Below, piece by piece: positions 24,226 through 35,709 of a stretch of 64,000 nucleotides of DNA. This stretch comes from Turnera subulata. Its lineage: Eukaryota > Streptophyta > Magnoliopsida > Malpighiales > Passifloraceae. The notes beneath the pieces were generated by a model, which did not search any database, had not been told where the DNA came from, and was given only the letters and a program-made list of their open reading frames with translations. The DNA is taken from positions 1 through 64,000 of the forward strand of contig JAKUCV010003344.1 in assembly GCA_028386065.3 (NCBI GenBank), in the 5' to 3' direction. Position 1 is the first letter of the stretch, and every line of letters starts with the position of its first letter. Position numbers and translations under genes: made by a program.

Positions 24226-24673
24226 TATTATAAAATGGGGAATGAAATTTATTCCTTGATGAAATAATACAAGTTTGAATACAACCTTGATGGTAGTAAT
24301 ACAATTTTGATAATAATAATAATAATAGAGAATAATTAAAGTAAGATGGAGAGATTGAGAAGAGAGGTTTATGGTGGGAGAAGAAGGTGTAAGTGTGTAT
24401 GGAAATGAAGGGGGTATTTATAGGTGAGAATGGGAGGATAAAAACAAATGAGTATGATTAGTTTAATAAGGTAAAGACAAAAGGATATTAGGTAAAGGAA
24501 GATGATATTAAGATTAGGACAAAGTGAAATTATGGAGGGTAAATAGTCAAAGAGATAAATCCAAGTGGATGTTAGGTGAGGGTTAAAATATTTACCGGGG
24601 ATAAATTTGGATACGGTAAAATTGAGTTTTACTGGATGGTAACAATGACATTCACCATAATTTATTTACAACA
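24226..24673 (-). mobile_element. 3' LTR of copia copy 2
   Basis: 448 bp. It lacks an about 36-bp segment (repeating TATGGAAATGAGAAG...) that is present in the right LTR. The outer terminal dinucleotide is TA where the inner edge of the right LTR has TG. Confidence 0.88.
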
Positions 24674-25580
24674 CTCTCCATTGAATGTCATTGCTCTTTA
24701 GATAGAATACGTTTGGAAATAACTGTCTCATTAAAAACCTTACCAAGAAAAACCCAGTGTGATAAAAACTTGGTGAAGGAAAAAGAGTGCAGTGCGTATT
24801 CTACCCCCCCTGATTTTGGCATCCTTGATATCTCGAATCCTCCATAAACCAATCATCTTCATCAATTCTTCAAAAGTTATAGTAGGAACTGATCTTGTAA
24901 ATATATCTGTCTGATTGTCACTTGAACGAGTCTTTGATGTATCCTCCCTCCAATTGGGCAATGCAGTTAGCATTATCCTCACATATCATCGTTGGAACAT
25001 CTTCCTCGTTGTCTAATTCACATGAATCTTGAATATGCAGCACCATCGATCATTCTCGACTGACTTCATTTATGGCTACAATTTTTGCATTATTTGAAGA
25101 AATAGCAACAAAACTTTGTTTTTGTGGGCGTCATGATCTTCATGTTTCTGCATGTGCTTTATGTGGATCAAATAAAAGACTTGTATCTGCAAAACCTGCT
25201 ATATGCACCTTGGCCTCACAAGGTTAAAATAATTCCATGTCCATTATACTTCAAGATAATGGAGAGCTTCAGACTTTATGAAAAATTAGAGCAAAGTGAT
25301 ATTTTACTAACAAGTTTATGGCAAAGCTTCAGGCTTTATATTGCCAGCAAACTAAATTGCACTTTGATAGGGTACTTCAGGACCAATCTAATTATTTTAT
25401 GAGATTTTTCATCTCAAATTCTTACTTAAAACATAGCATGACATTTGGAATCTTCTTCAGGAGTTCCAATAATATTTAGATCAATAATAATATCTAAATC
25501 ATTAATTACCAATAACGATAATAATTAATTCACACATGAACTAATTAAGTAAAACACATAGAGCATATATGCAAGAATCA

Positions 25581-25763
25581 TTATAAATACCCAAATTGGT
25601 TCAAACCATACGAAGACCAACTTAATTTTGTATATTCCTGGGAATTCGTTGCTTCAGGCAACTTGGATCCTTCAGGGATCTTCATGTATATGTCATGACT
25701 TATGGATCTATAAAAATATAGGCTGTAAGAGCATCCATTAGATGCATTTCTATTTTTTTTCAT
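25581..25763 (-). pseudogene. copia reverse transcriptase remnant
   Basis: The minus-strand reading HDIYMKIPEGSKLPEA and then SLYGLNQFGYL corresponds to the copia RT segment DIYMKIPEG-K-PEA...SLYGLKQSGRMW. Stops and frameshifts lie on both sides. Two CTTCNRG hairpins lie exactly over the two Pro-Glu codons here. Confidence 0.8.
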
Positions 25764-26543
25764 ACAATGCCAGACTTATCAAAATGATTGCATCCACCAC
25801 AGGGGAGTATGTCTCCTCACAATTAACATCAGGTTGTTGGGTGAAAACTTTTGCTACAAGCCGTGCTTTATTTCTCACTATTTATTTCTTTTTCGCACAA
25901 ATACCCATTTTATGACCGACCGATTTTACACCATCTGGTGTACGGACTACAGGTCCGAAAAATTCTTGCTTCACAAGCGAAACACAGCCTTAATTATATC
26001 TCTTTATTTTGGCCAATCATTCCGTGCCTACATTCATCAATAGATATAAGCTCATGATCCTCATTTTCTTTCATAATATTTAGCGCTATTATGTATAAAA
26101 CAAATATTCCGTCGACGATTATTTCACGTCGGTTCCATATCATTTCTGACACCGTATAATTAATCGAGTTATTTCAGGTACCGAGTTACTTCTGGAACTT
26201 TATCAATTGTGTCAAAAACCTCTTCTAGAGGATTTTCCTCTTCTTGAGGACTTCTAATTTGAACCTCTACTGGAGGTCTTATTTTCTCACTGGGGCCATC
26301 TTATCTCTTTGCTCCTTTTTCTCTATTGAGAATTTTTGTTTTCTTTGGAATCGAGTATATTCCACGCTTCTGGCGTACTTTAGATTCATTTGCATTCTTC
26401 TATTGTTCTTCGGGAACTTTAATACAAACAGGAGCATTTGCAGCTGGAACATAAGATTTGGTCACACCTTTCAAATAAATATGTCTGGCAATTGACTTAC
26501 TAATCTTTTGCAAATGAATCATCTTTTGAACTTCAGGTTCACA

Positions 26544-26840
26544 CTAATTTGTTTGAGGATCAAAACTAGATATTGATATATATTTCAATAAACTCTTGAT
26601 CGAGCTGCTTATCTTCTCCCCCTTATGTTGGGTAAACTCTGTCATCAAATTAATAACCAACATACCCAACATACACAACATATATTCCCAGTCTTCTTTC
26701 AGGACCAATTTTACTATGCTGTGGTGGAGCATTATATACTGTATAACCAATGGTCCGAAGATGGGAGTTACTAGGTTCGTGACCATGAACCAATTAAATG
26801 GGGGAACCTTATGATAACTTGTTGGCTTGATGCACACAAG
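26544..26840 (-). pseudogene. copia integrase C-terminal remnant
   Basis: The minus-strand reading CIKPTSYHKVPP, then FGPLVIQYIMLHHSIVK, corresponds to IRPTSYHKYSP...FGCAVYVPIAPPQRTKMGPQ of this copia group with frame shifts. It is homologous to 4880-5150 and 55250-55520. Confidence 0.7.
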
Positions 26841-27372
26841 TGCAGCTGCATGTAAAATACCATTTTCTCAAATAGTAATATTTCATTAACAATGGTCTTG
26901 CAATCAATTGGAAATATTCACTCAGATCGGTTTGGGTTTATTTCCAATGATATACATTATCCATTGAAGAAATATACCAATATTATCTAGACATATAGTC
27001 TTATAACATAATTAGGGATGTGTACCCGCAAGTGGCTTAATCATTAAAATCAGTGCGCACAATGCCAACTTGCGTTACACAATAGACCATCTAGTCGATG
27101 CATCATAAAAATTACCTAGATGGTCAACACGGCGGATTTATCAGTCCGCGTACATGTCCCTGAATTATTTCCAAAAACTTACTGGAGATTCAAGGCCAAC
27201 CTCATCATAGGAAGGCCAAACAATTAATTTGTTTTTCCGCAGCAAACAAACACATGGAAATTCATTGATTGTAAAAACTTCCGGTTTTTTCAATGAATAA
27301 CCAAATAAATTCCGCACATCATTATGGATCCGGGATGGCCCAACCGATCATGCTACACAAGATATCCACTAG

Positions 27373-27505
27373 CCAACTTCTAGTTGGTCTTAGCTTCGGG
27401 CTGTGCAAACTGTGTATAGAAAGAATTATTTGCTAGCTTCAGGCTAGTGTCAGCTTCGGGCTGTTGTGTACCAGCTTTAGGCTGCTGTGTGCAAGCTTCA
27501 AGCTG
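27373..27505. repeat. Hairpin array, core CTTCNRG (copia copy 2), series 1
   Basis: CCAAC-TTCTA-GTTGG, CTAGC-TTCAG-GCTAG, CAGC-TTCGG-GCTG and related units, aligned with 5666-5936 of copy 1. In one minus frame they read as QPEA-type repeats. Confidence 0.85.
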
Positions 27506-27711
27506 GATACAATAACTTTTATTGACTCGAATATTTATGTAGTACAATCTAATGAATAACGCAAGTAAATTTTCCACAATTTATTTTATTATCTGCTGTA
27601 GTAGACTTTATAATATAGAGATATTCAGCATCTCTTTTATTTACTGTCTCAACATAATATTCGCTTGAAAATAAATTCCTTTGAGATTTGAATAAAATAT
27701 CCTTTTATTTG

Positions 27712-27960
27712 CTCTTCAGGAGTATAAAATTCATGCTCTTCCAGAGCATAAATATTTTACTCTTCCGGAGCATATTAAAACTCATGCTCTTCTGGAGCGT
27801 AAATGTGTGCTATTCTAGAGCATAATATAACTTATGCTCTTCCAGAGCTTAAATATATACTTTTCTAAAGTATAGTAAAAGTTATGCTCTTCTGGAGTTT
27901 AAATATATACTCTTCTAGAGTATAGTAAACTTGTGCTCTTCTAGAGCATATTAATTTTCT
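27712..27960. repeat. Hairpin array, GCTCTTCNRGAGC series (copia copy 2)
   Basis: About ten units with arms ATGCTC/GAGCAT (27733-27749), ACTC/GAGT or TATACTC/GAGTATA, repeating every 20-30 bp. The + strand loop is always TTCNR. Confidence 0.88.
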
Positions 27961-29030
27961 TGAGATTGTACTATCATATGTTACTTATGAATAATTTCTG
28001 TTTATTAAATACGAAATATGTCATTGCATTGTCTCCAGGACAAGTGCCCGAGTCATAATTCTAGAAATGACAATTTCATGATCTTATTAAAGATTTAGCA
28101 GTTATAACATACTGTAAAATAAATATAATATAATAAAATTTAACAAATAATAATAAAGTTGAACATAAAATAAAAACATTCAATATAAATTGACTTGCAC
28201 CTTCAGGGTAAGCAAGATAATAATAATATCCAAACATTATGGTCATCTTCTTGAATAAATATGGTTTCATCAATATTAGATTTGCCCTTCAGGGACACTT
28301 GATAACCATTTACTGGATGCCTTGTTATGCGGCCTGTTTGTGACTAATTGAATGTTCATAGTTATGACCAAAATTATCACATACAGTCACATTCACTTCA
28401 GGGAATGGAGCAGAGCTAGTTAAACAGGATTCATGATTTTTCATGAATAACTCATTATTTTATTTTGCCACAAGTAGGCATAAAATTAAATCCGAAAATT
28501 TCGTGAATTTTTTTTCACAATATTGCTACTGCAGGAGCACATCTGATGTACAAATATGGAGATTTTTTTTTTAACTTATCAGCATCAATAATATTTTCTC
28601 CATATAATTTCATCTGAGGGCTTATAATATAACTGAATTATATTTGTGCACAGATTTAAAATCTTGCAACCTTAGATACATTTATACATAACAAGCTTTT
28701 TTTTTTTTGAAGAATGACCATCTTCTGGTGATCATGCCTTTCTTTTAAATTCTTCCAAAGATCTGCAGGATCTTTTGATAGTAAGACATTCAGTCTTTGC
28801 TTTATTATTTACTCTTGTATTGAGTCTTCCAGACTGTTAGCATTTAAATGCATTTCAACATTTAATGCCCATGATAAATTTCTTCTGGAAATTTCAAGGG
28901 CCTTCAATTCAAGTTTCATAATAACAGTAATAATAAAAGATATAAAATGAATATAAAACATAAAATATATACGCTTACTCGATAAATCTTTCAGCATTAA
29001 TAATAGCATAATATACGCTTACTCGATGAA

Positions 29031-29133
29031 GGCGGCTTAGCCGGCCAACAAATGAAACAAGGCGGCTTTGCCGGCCAACATAGAGATAAGGCGGCTTTGC
29101 CGGCCAACAAAGAGATAAGGCGGCTTAGCCGAC
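29031..29133. repeat. Tandem GGCGGCTTAGCCG repeats (4 copies)
   Basis: Units GGCGGCTTAGCCGGCCAACA and GGCGGCTTTGCCGGCCAACA at a period of about 32 bp. Homologous to 8208-8287. Confidence 0.88.
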
Positions 29134-29443
29134 CAATATTGAATACTAAGCAAATAAACAAATGCGGATTGAAAAAAAATTTAGAAACGATTACCTTGGT
29201 TTCATGAAAATAATATAACATGACCACATAAGATGCACATAAATTGATATGCAAATGATATGCTCTACCGTGAATTAAAATACTAATCCGGCTCGGTTAT
29301 TATCCCAGTACTACCTTGATAATACCCTTTTCAAATTATTTTCACAAGTTTACTATATATTTTTTATATAGAAATGAAGAAAATAATAAGAAGAAAGTTT
29401 AGAATTAAGTACCTTAGCAGGGTAGAGACTCGTGCTGATAACG

Positions 29444-29933
29444 TGTTATAAAATGGGGGATGAAATTTATTCCTTGATGAAATAATACAAGCTTGATCAA
29501 GGTGACAATACAACCTTGATGGTAGTAATACAACTTTGATAATAATAATAATAATAGAGAGTAATTAAAGTAAGATGGAGAGAATGAGAAGAGAGGTTTA
29601 TGGTGTATGGAAATGAGAAGATAGTAAGTTTATGGTGGGAGAAGAAGGTGTAAGTGTGTATGGAAATGAAGGGAGTATTTATAGGTGAGAATGAGAGGAT
29701 AAAAACAAATGAGTATTATTAATTTAATAAGGTAAAGACAAAAGGATATTAGGTAAAGGAAGATGATATTAAGATTAGGACAAAGTAAAATTATGGAATG
29801 TAAATAGCCAAAGAGATAAATCCAAGTGGATGTTAGGTGAGGGAAAAATATTTATTGGAGATAAATTTAAATATGGTAAAATTAAGTTTTACTGAATGGT
29901 AACAAAGACATTCACCATAATTTATTTACAATA
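29444..29933 (-). mobile_element. 5' LTR of copia copy 2
   Basis: 490 bp, next to the primer-binding site (CGTGCTGATAACG on the + strand). The outer end is AATA where the inner edge of the left LTR reads AACA, so one C-to-T change has altered the terminal dinucleotide. Confidence 0.88.
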
Positions 29934-29938
29934 GAAAA

Positions 29939-31657
29939 CGAGTAAATGCAACATTGAAGTGCTTTTAAATCGAGTGGGAGAATGCGACAATAATTGGTTG
30001 GTTCACGCCACGGTTGGGCTGTTTTTTCTATTTCTAGCACTACCTGCATGCGTAGATCTTTGCAATTCACATGAAAACGAGTTGGAATAAGATTATGTGT
30101 GTTTGCCGCAATTACTTCAACAGAATATTTAGAAAATTTTCAACAAAAGAGGGATTGAAGTGCCAAAAATGAAATGACAAGATAATTCAGGTTGACTCTT
30201 AGCTTGGTTGATACGGGAGGTAGTTGGGCCACCTAACAAGTTGACGCAAAATTTTTTAAGTGACATAGCAGTTTGACATTTAAAAAAAAAAAAAAAAGAG
30301 GGTTATCAAACACGCAGGGGAATTTGTAATGACCCAAACGTAGAAGAAAAAAACTTTTACCTGGCGCTTCCAAAAGAAAAACAAAAAGAAAAAAGGGCGG
30401 AAGGGGGTTATTTTGAAAGGAGTGTTTCAAGATTAAGGCGTGTATGTATGTATTTCAATTATTTGAGTTTAATTCCATGTCTGTTCGATAGTATTATTAA
30501 CATATTTGCTACAACAAACAAATATTAGTAGTAGTAGAAAAAGAAGTGGTTTTGACTCATGGTGGGAAGCGGACATTGGCATTTGCTAAGCATCAATCTG
30601 ACCGACCACTCCAATCCAAGGATTTTCTAGACCATGATTTTATTTTATTTTGAAGATTCCCTTTATTTTAATTAGAACCAGGAAAGAATAGCTGAATATT
30701 TTAGTTGTTACGGCTTTAGCATAGTCTTTTTATCCCACACTGAAGGATACAGCTGAGGTAAGGAAAGAGTTTAGTGCGTGCCTTTTTATTTAATTAAATT
30801 AAATTTTAATAATTAAAAGAAGAGAGACACGCCCGCCCACCGGCGGACCTTTTCTTGGTGTAATGTAAAATATAATAATAATTGAGGGGAGGGCAGCAAG
30901 CATGCGTCTAAATTTTGCGCCCCATTTTTTGTGCCTAAACTTTGACCCCCCAGATTCCTGTTTGTTGATTTGATTTCGATTGTGTTCTATTTGGAATTTA
31001 GGTAAAGGCAGCCAGGCGACGGTCTGGTCTTTGTCAAATTGTCAATTCTCATGGCATTAATCAGATAAGAACTAAATGCAGAATTCTCTTTTGTAGCTAC
31101 AGCTTGGGTTGGTGGCGCATTAAAAAGGGGTGGCAGCACTGCAGCCTGTAGGTAGGAGTAAAATTGTAAAAAACAAAACACAGCCACTTCTTCGTTTTTT
31201 TTTTTTGTTTTTGATGTAGCCTTATTACAGACAGAATCAGGAGATTCTAAAACCAATATCCAAAGAAGCTGGATCCCATAAAATCCACTGACCCTGAAAT
31301 TAATTTCCACGGTTAGGGTTCCAATAAGAAGTTCGGTGCCAGTTTTAAGCAACAAAATTTTGAGCAAGAAGAGGGGCATCTCAAAGAAATAAACTGCAAT
31401 ATTTCATTACAACGGCAATGGCGCCTTTTCCTGTGCCAAAATTGTAACCATCTTCGTGATTGTAAGAACATAACTGGTTAAACATTAAAAAGGAAGCAAA
31501 AATGATGAATCTAAGGTTTAGTATGCTTGTCTATAAAGTTTTTTTGAAACTAACAAAATAAAAGAAGAAGAAGAAAAAAAAAAATTTCCTCCCTGAGCCT
31601 CCGTGTGTATACAGTTTGTGTTTCTACAAGTTGAAAATCCCCAGTGAAGGAGATGTG
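29939..31657. other. Intergenic, no gene seen
   Basis: AT-rich sequence with A-runs (30282-30298) and short open frames without motifs. The right end (about 31400-31657) should hold the 3' UTR of the aspartic protease gene. Confidence 0.5.
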
Positions 31658-33361
31658 CTATACATCAGAACATTTCATGGGAGCATATCCCAGCCTAGAC
31701 CTCTTGGTGTCATACAAGATGTGAAAATTCTGCTGCTGGTAGTTCCCAATAATGGAAAGAGCAGACCTAGGAGTCCCCAGAATTGCCAGGCAAACAACTC
31801 CCTCTGGTTCTAACCTGATGAAGTAGTTCTCAACAGGAAAATTCCACACTGCTCCATCCCCAAACACAATCCCAAACTCAGGCAGCTCTATCTTCTCCAC
31901 CCCACTAACATTATAGCAAGGCTCCAAAATTGGGAAATCATTTATCACCGGGTACCCTTTCACCTTCTTCACAAATGCTTCTTTTATGATCTGGTATGCA
32001 GGCTCTGCAAAATAACTCAGGGTCGTACCAGAATCCACAATGGTTCCACCAGTGCCATCTGACCCCAAATGCCAAGTCCCCTCTGGTATGTTTAGCACCT
32101 CCCCTCCAACCAGGATTGATTGTATCTGGACATAATAAAATGTGTCTACCAGGTTGTCCTTTCCAGCAACCAATGAAGTAAAATTCAATTGTGGGTGGTT
32201 GAGGAGCTCTTTGTCCTCCCCAAAGATCAACTTGCTGCTAACATTAGTATCACTGTTTCTATCCACAAGACAATACGAAAAGGAGTGACCATACAGAGAC
32301 TGAAGCTGAGATGAGAAAGAAAGGGGCCCTCTTCCTAGCCCTAACAACCCTGCAGCCCCATGGAAAAGGCCTCTATTCCAATGACCACAACCAAACATGA
32401 CATTCTCCACTTCCCTAAACTCAGACTTGCCCGAAGGCGAAGTAAGATTAACCGTGAAGGTTTCAAGTGCAAAATCACCAGTGGTGTTGGAACTATCACC
32501 ATACCAATAGAAGTAAGGGCATGACTGATTCTGGGCCTTACAGGGCTGGGGAGGATCAGGAGAGGAAACCAATTGGCACCTTGGGTCATGGCAACTTATG
32601 TTCTTAAAAGAGGTAGACTCCTTGGGATCATAATAAGGTCCAGTTTGCTCAAAACAATCATAACAGGGGACGCATTGAATCCAATTGAGGTCACTACCAG
32701 TATCAAGAATCAAAGAGAAGTGTTTTGGAGGAGTACCAATGAAAACATCCATGAAGTACTCCCCTGAGCCAAGACTGACCCCAGACTCCAAGGTGGCCAT
32801 GAGCTGCCCAGAAACCATAGAAGATGCATAAGCTTCTGGAGCAGCAGCAGGTGGAGTAGTTGTCTTTGCCTGCACCTGCGCTTTGCTACCTCTCGTTAAC
32901 CTATCAAATGCATTTTGATTCTTCTTCTCGGTGATCCTCCTGTGAAGGGTCTGGATTCTTGCCAAGTCCCGGGTTGTGGACTCCGCAAAAGATTCTCTGC
33001 CACCCTCCTTGGGTTCTTCTTCCCGGTTCTTTGACCTCCGCTTCAAGTGGAGTTTCACCGTTTGCTTGGGCGCACCAGTTAGGCCTCCTTCTTCATCTTC
33101 ATTCTCCTCGCTCTCTTCCTCTCCCTGGGTGGCTGTTGTTTGTGCCTCTCTGCTTCTCCTCGAGTTTTTGAGGCCACAGTCTGTGCCGGTCGCCGCCGAC
33201 GAAGAAACTGCATTGAAGCTCATATGCTCCGGCAACTGGATTCCGGCGAGGGTGGAGATATTGGAGTTGGTGTTCCTTGTATGGCCATGGCATCCGTCAA
33301 AAGCGCCGGAGAAGAGTAGTAGGAAGAGGGAGAAAACAAGAAGGGAGAGTAAAGGCTTCAT
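31658..33361 (-). CDS. Nepenthesin-type aspartic protease (A1 family), single exon, 567 aa
   Basis: One uninterrupted frame. A hydrophobic N-terminus (LLSLLVFSLFLLLFSGA, residues 4-20) is a likely signal peptide. Residues 60-190 form a charged, low-complexity pro-region (EEESEENEDEEGG, many K/R). The protease domain starts at GEYFMDVFIGTPP (200-212), with catalytic DTGS at 220-223 and DSGT at 443-446 and the flap Tyr in YWYGDSSNTTGDF. The Cys-rich insert (CVPCYDCF...CHDPRC...PC...SCPYFY) marks the plant nepenthesin group. SFSYCLVDR, GYAPMKC and the end CSDV are intact. The sequence resembles the intronless Arabidopsis proteases of the At3g59080/At2g42980 pair. Expected in the secretory pathway or apoplast; substrate unknown. 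GTPP, LDTGSDLNWIQC and IIGNYQQQNFHILYD leave little doubt on the family. Confidence 0.96.
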   Translation of the reverse strand: MKPLLSLLVFSLFLLLFSGAFDGCHGHTRNTNSNISTLAGIQLPEHMSFNAVSSSAATGTDCGLKNSRRSREAQTTATQGEEESEENEDEEGGLTGAPKQTVKLHLKRRSKNREEEPKEGGRESFAESTTRDLARIQTLHRRITEKKNQNAFDRLTRGSKAQVQAKTTTPPAAAPEAYASSMVSGQLMATLESGVSLGSGEYFMDVFIGTPPKHFSLILDTGSDLNWIQCVPCYDCFEQTGPYYDPKESTSFKNISCHDPRCQLVSSPDPPQPCKAQNQSCPYFYWYGDSSNTTGDFALETFTVNLTSPSGKSEFREVENVMFGCGHWNRGLFHGAAGLLGLGRGPLSFSSQLQSLYGHSFSYCLVDRNSDTNVSSKLIFGEDKELLNHPQLNFTSLVAGKDNLVDTFYYVQIQSILVGGEVLNIPEGTWHLGSDGTGGTIVDSGTTLSYFAEPAYQIIKEAFVKKVKGYPVINDFPILEPCYNVSGVEKIELPEFGIVFGDGAVWNFPVENYFIRLEPEGVVCLAILGTPRSALSIIGNYQQQNFHILYDTKRSRLGYAPMKCSDV

Positions 33362-34190
33362 CTTTCTTGGGTGGTCAAAGAGAGAAGCCTACACATGAGC
33401 GAGCACACACAGGGAAAAAAAAGCAGTTTTCTTTGCTTGCTGGGAGAAAACAGGAAGTAACAGTAAATAAATACAACAAGTTAGTGGTTGGTGATTTTTC
33501 GGGGTTTGGGGTTTCTTTGTTCAAGCCAAGAAAAGTATACTAGTAAAGAACACAACCCAAGAAGAAAAATCTATTAAAAAGATGGATAATTGGTGGTGGT
33601 GGTGGTGTCCTAGTTCTCTCCTCCTGGGGAAATGAAATGAGAGAGGAGAAAGAAAGTGAAAAACTTTGGTGACTATATCTATATATATGTGTATAGGAAG
33701 GACTATAGCTTTGGTTTGTCAAAATTTGATTAAAAAATATGCAAAAGAAAGAAAGAAAATGGAATGACCCAAAAGCGGTGTGTGTGTAAAAGCTCTTGAG
33801 GGGGGGAAATGGAAGCCGAAGAAGGAGAAGAAGAGGAAGAGAGGAGAAGAGGAGTTTCCAACTTTCCAATTCCATGTTTTAGACCCAATTTGTGGACTTT
33901 GAATATAGATGCTGACTCTGGATACGCGGTTTGAATATGAAAAGAAGCATTAATTAATGTAACTATTCCCTCATAGGAGAAATAATTAAAACTGGTAGTA
34001 GTTCTTTTTACTTGGTCTTTCTCTTCTCCGGAGTTGTTGTGTTTCTTTCTTTTATGGTAGGGGCTCCTTCCTCGCCTTTTCCTGTTTCCTTGTGCTGGTA
34101 GTAGAAACTTGGATGCCAAGGCCATTCTCATTTATGGGGTGAATTCTGAACAATGAAAAGAAAATTTATATAGAAAATTGGACCATTGTG
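33362..34190 (-). promoter_or_regulatory. 5' UTR and promoter region of the aspartic protease gene
   Basis: On the minus strand, a TATACACATATATATAG sequence at about 33675-33698 may act as TATA box. GA/CT-rich stretches (33780-33855) and GGTGGTGGTGGTGG (33593-33607) lie around it. No other gene seen. Confidence 0.45.
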
Positions 34191-34400
34191 AGGTTAGTCT
34201 AAACTCTAAGCAACTTGATCTCGTTTAAACAAAGTCTCGGGTTCGAGTCCTCGTCTTGTGTATGGAAAAAATCCTCATCGAGAGACTCAGCCGCCAAAAC
34301 CAGGTGCAAGACCAGGTACCCTACCCGAGTTAAATCCAAAGTAATTAGAGCAAAGCTAAAAACTAGAGATATGGAAATGTTAATTCCAAATGTTTGTAAT
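34190..34400 (+). mobile_element. tRNA-derived SINE remnant
   Basis: A pol III B box GGTTCGAGTCC (34240-34250) is followed by TGTATGGAAAAAATCCTCATCGAGAGACTC and an AT-rich tail, a common plant SINE layout. The A box is degenerate and no cloverleaf can be drawn, so it is not a tRNA gene. Confidence 0.5.
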
Positions 34401-35201
34401 GTGACTTAAGACTAAAAAGAGTACTTTCTTGTGGAGGGCACATCAATATAGGTGCATTATGCTATTCTCAAGGTTAGAGCATCATTAGTCTTTTCTTTAT
34501 TATTTAACATATTACGCTGACTAATTATTAAGCTTGTTGTACCTATGATCATTATATTTTTTTATGGCTTTAAAGTTTAAATAAGAGTCTCATACATGTT
34601 TTATTTAAAACAAAACCGACATGATCCATGCAAGAATTACTTCGCTTCATGAACAATATTGACTTAATGATGATTAAGATTTGATTAATCTGCGTAAATA
34701 TTTGGATTTATTTGTTTTTAACCAATTTTTTAGTTTTAAAGCTTTCAAATATATTTTATTAACTCCTCTTACATGTGTTTTAAGTGTTCATTAGTCATTG
34801 ATAAAGGTTACACAAGTGGTCGGTCAAATTGGTAGACATGAATTGTAAGTGTTAAAACATGTGCAATTCTTCAAAAACAGAGAGGGATATCATTGCCAAG
34901 AAATCTTCTTGAAGAGAACTACAACTCGGTCAGAAAGTTTGAATTTCCATTCCAATCAAAAAGATTTAAAATTCTATTTAGATTTTTTTGAGTATTTTAA
35001 GGGTGTTGTAACGAAAGGGGTCGAGATGGAAAAAATAATAATTAAAATGTGTAGGTAAGAAATTGTGATGCTGAAGATTTGTATTTTCAAACATTTATGT
35101 AATTGGCATACTCAACTTTTTACATTTTAATTAAAAAAACGAAAATCTATATTTCCTTTGCTAAAGATTTAATCCTAAAATGATAAATGATAATGAAAAA
35201 C
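34401..35201. other. AT-rich intergenic, nothing seen
   Basis: No coding, repeat or RNA signal recognised. Ends at the target site AAAAC of the next LTR. Confidence 0.5.
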
Positions 35202-35709
35202 TGTAACGACCCGGGTAAAATTTTTCGCAATTTTTACTAAGTTATTTTGACTCTTACAGTGGTTAATAAAATTTTATCGCGGTTAATCGAGAATTCTACC
35301 AACCCGAGTTAATTTCTACATCGTTTTCCTTTACAGAAGTTTTTTATTATTATTATTATTTTTTTTTTGGTCAAGATGTTATACTCCAATAATTTAGTGA
35401 TTATAATCTATCTTTTATTACCAATATATTTTAATAAATGTGTTTTCAAAATTTATTTTGAGATTTCATAAAAGAGGCTGTTTATTATTAATGAGTTTTT
35501 CTAAATTTTAAGCAAAATATAAGCTTAAGTGTTAAACACAAGACCTGGTGTAGGTTCATTCGATACGACGTAGTTTTGTCGAAGCCAAAACATAAAACAC
35601 AACAAAGGCTGCGTTTTAACCAAGCTAGGGAAAGCAAGAGGACTTAGTGAAACGACGTCGTTTTGTGTGTTGGCAAGGCACAATTATTTGCCCGACAACA
35701 CCAACCTCT

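Larger units (their letters stand above)
24226..29933 (-). mobile_element. Ty1/copia element copy 2, full structure, coding region decayed
   Basis: Flanked by the 5-bp duplication GAAAA (24221-24225 and 29934-29938). The two LTRs (24226-24673 and 29444-29933) share TTATAAAATGGGG(G/A)ATGAAATTTATTCC, a run of AATAATAATAATAGAGA and TTCACCATAATTTATTTACAA. The inner LTR edges are TGTT...AACA, while both outer edges are changed (TA at 24226, TA at 29933). The primer-binding site (about 29428-29443) and polypurine tract (24674-24688 read as AATGGAGAG on the minus strand) are present. Pol remnants run in the expected minus-strand order (integrase at 26840, reverse transcriptase at 25763). It inserted downstream of Pelota. 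Confidence 0.92.

Noticed and set aside
31996..33398. Plus-strand ORFs over the aspartic protease gene
   Set aside because: Antisense shadows of a strongly conserved coding frame; no independent motifs.
34239..34251. tRNA gene at GGTTCGAGTCC
   Set aside because: No acceptor stem or cloverleaf can be drawn; flanks look like a SINE body.
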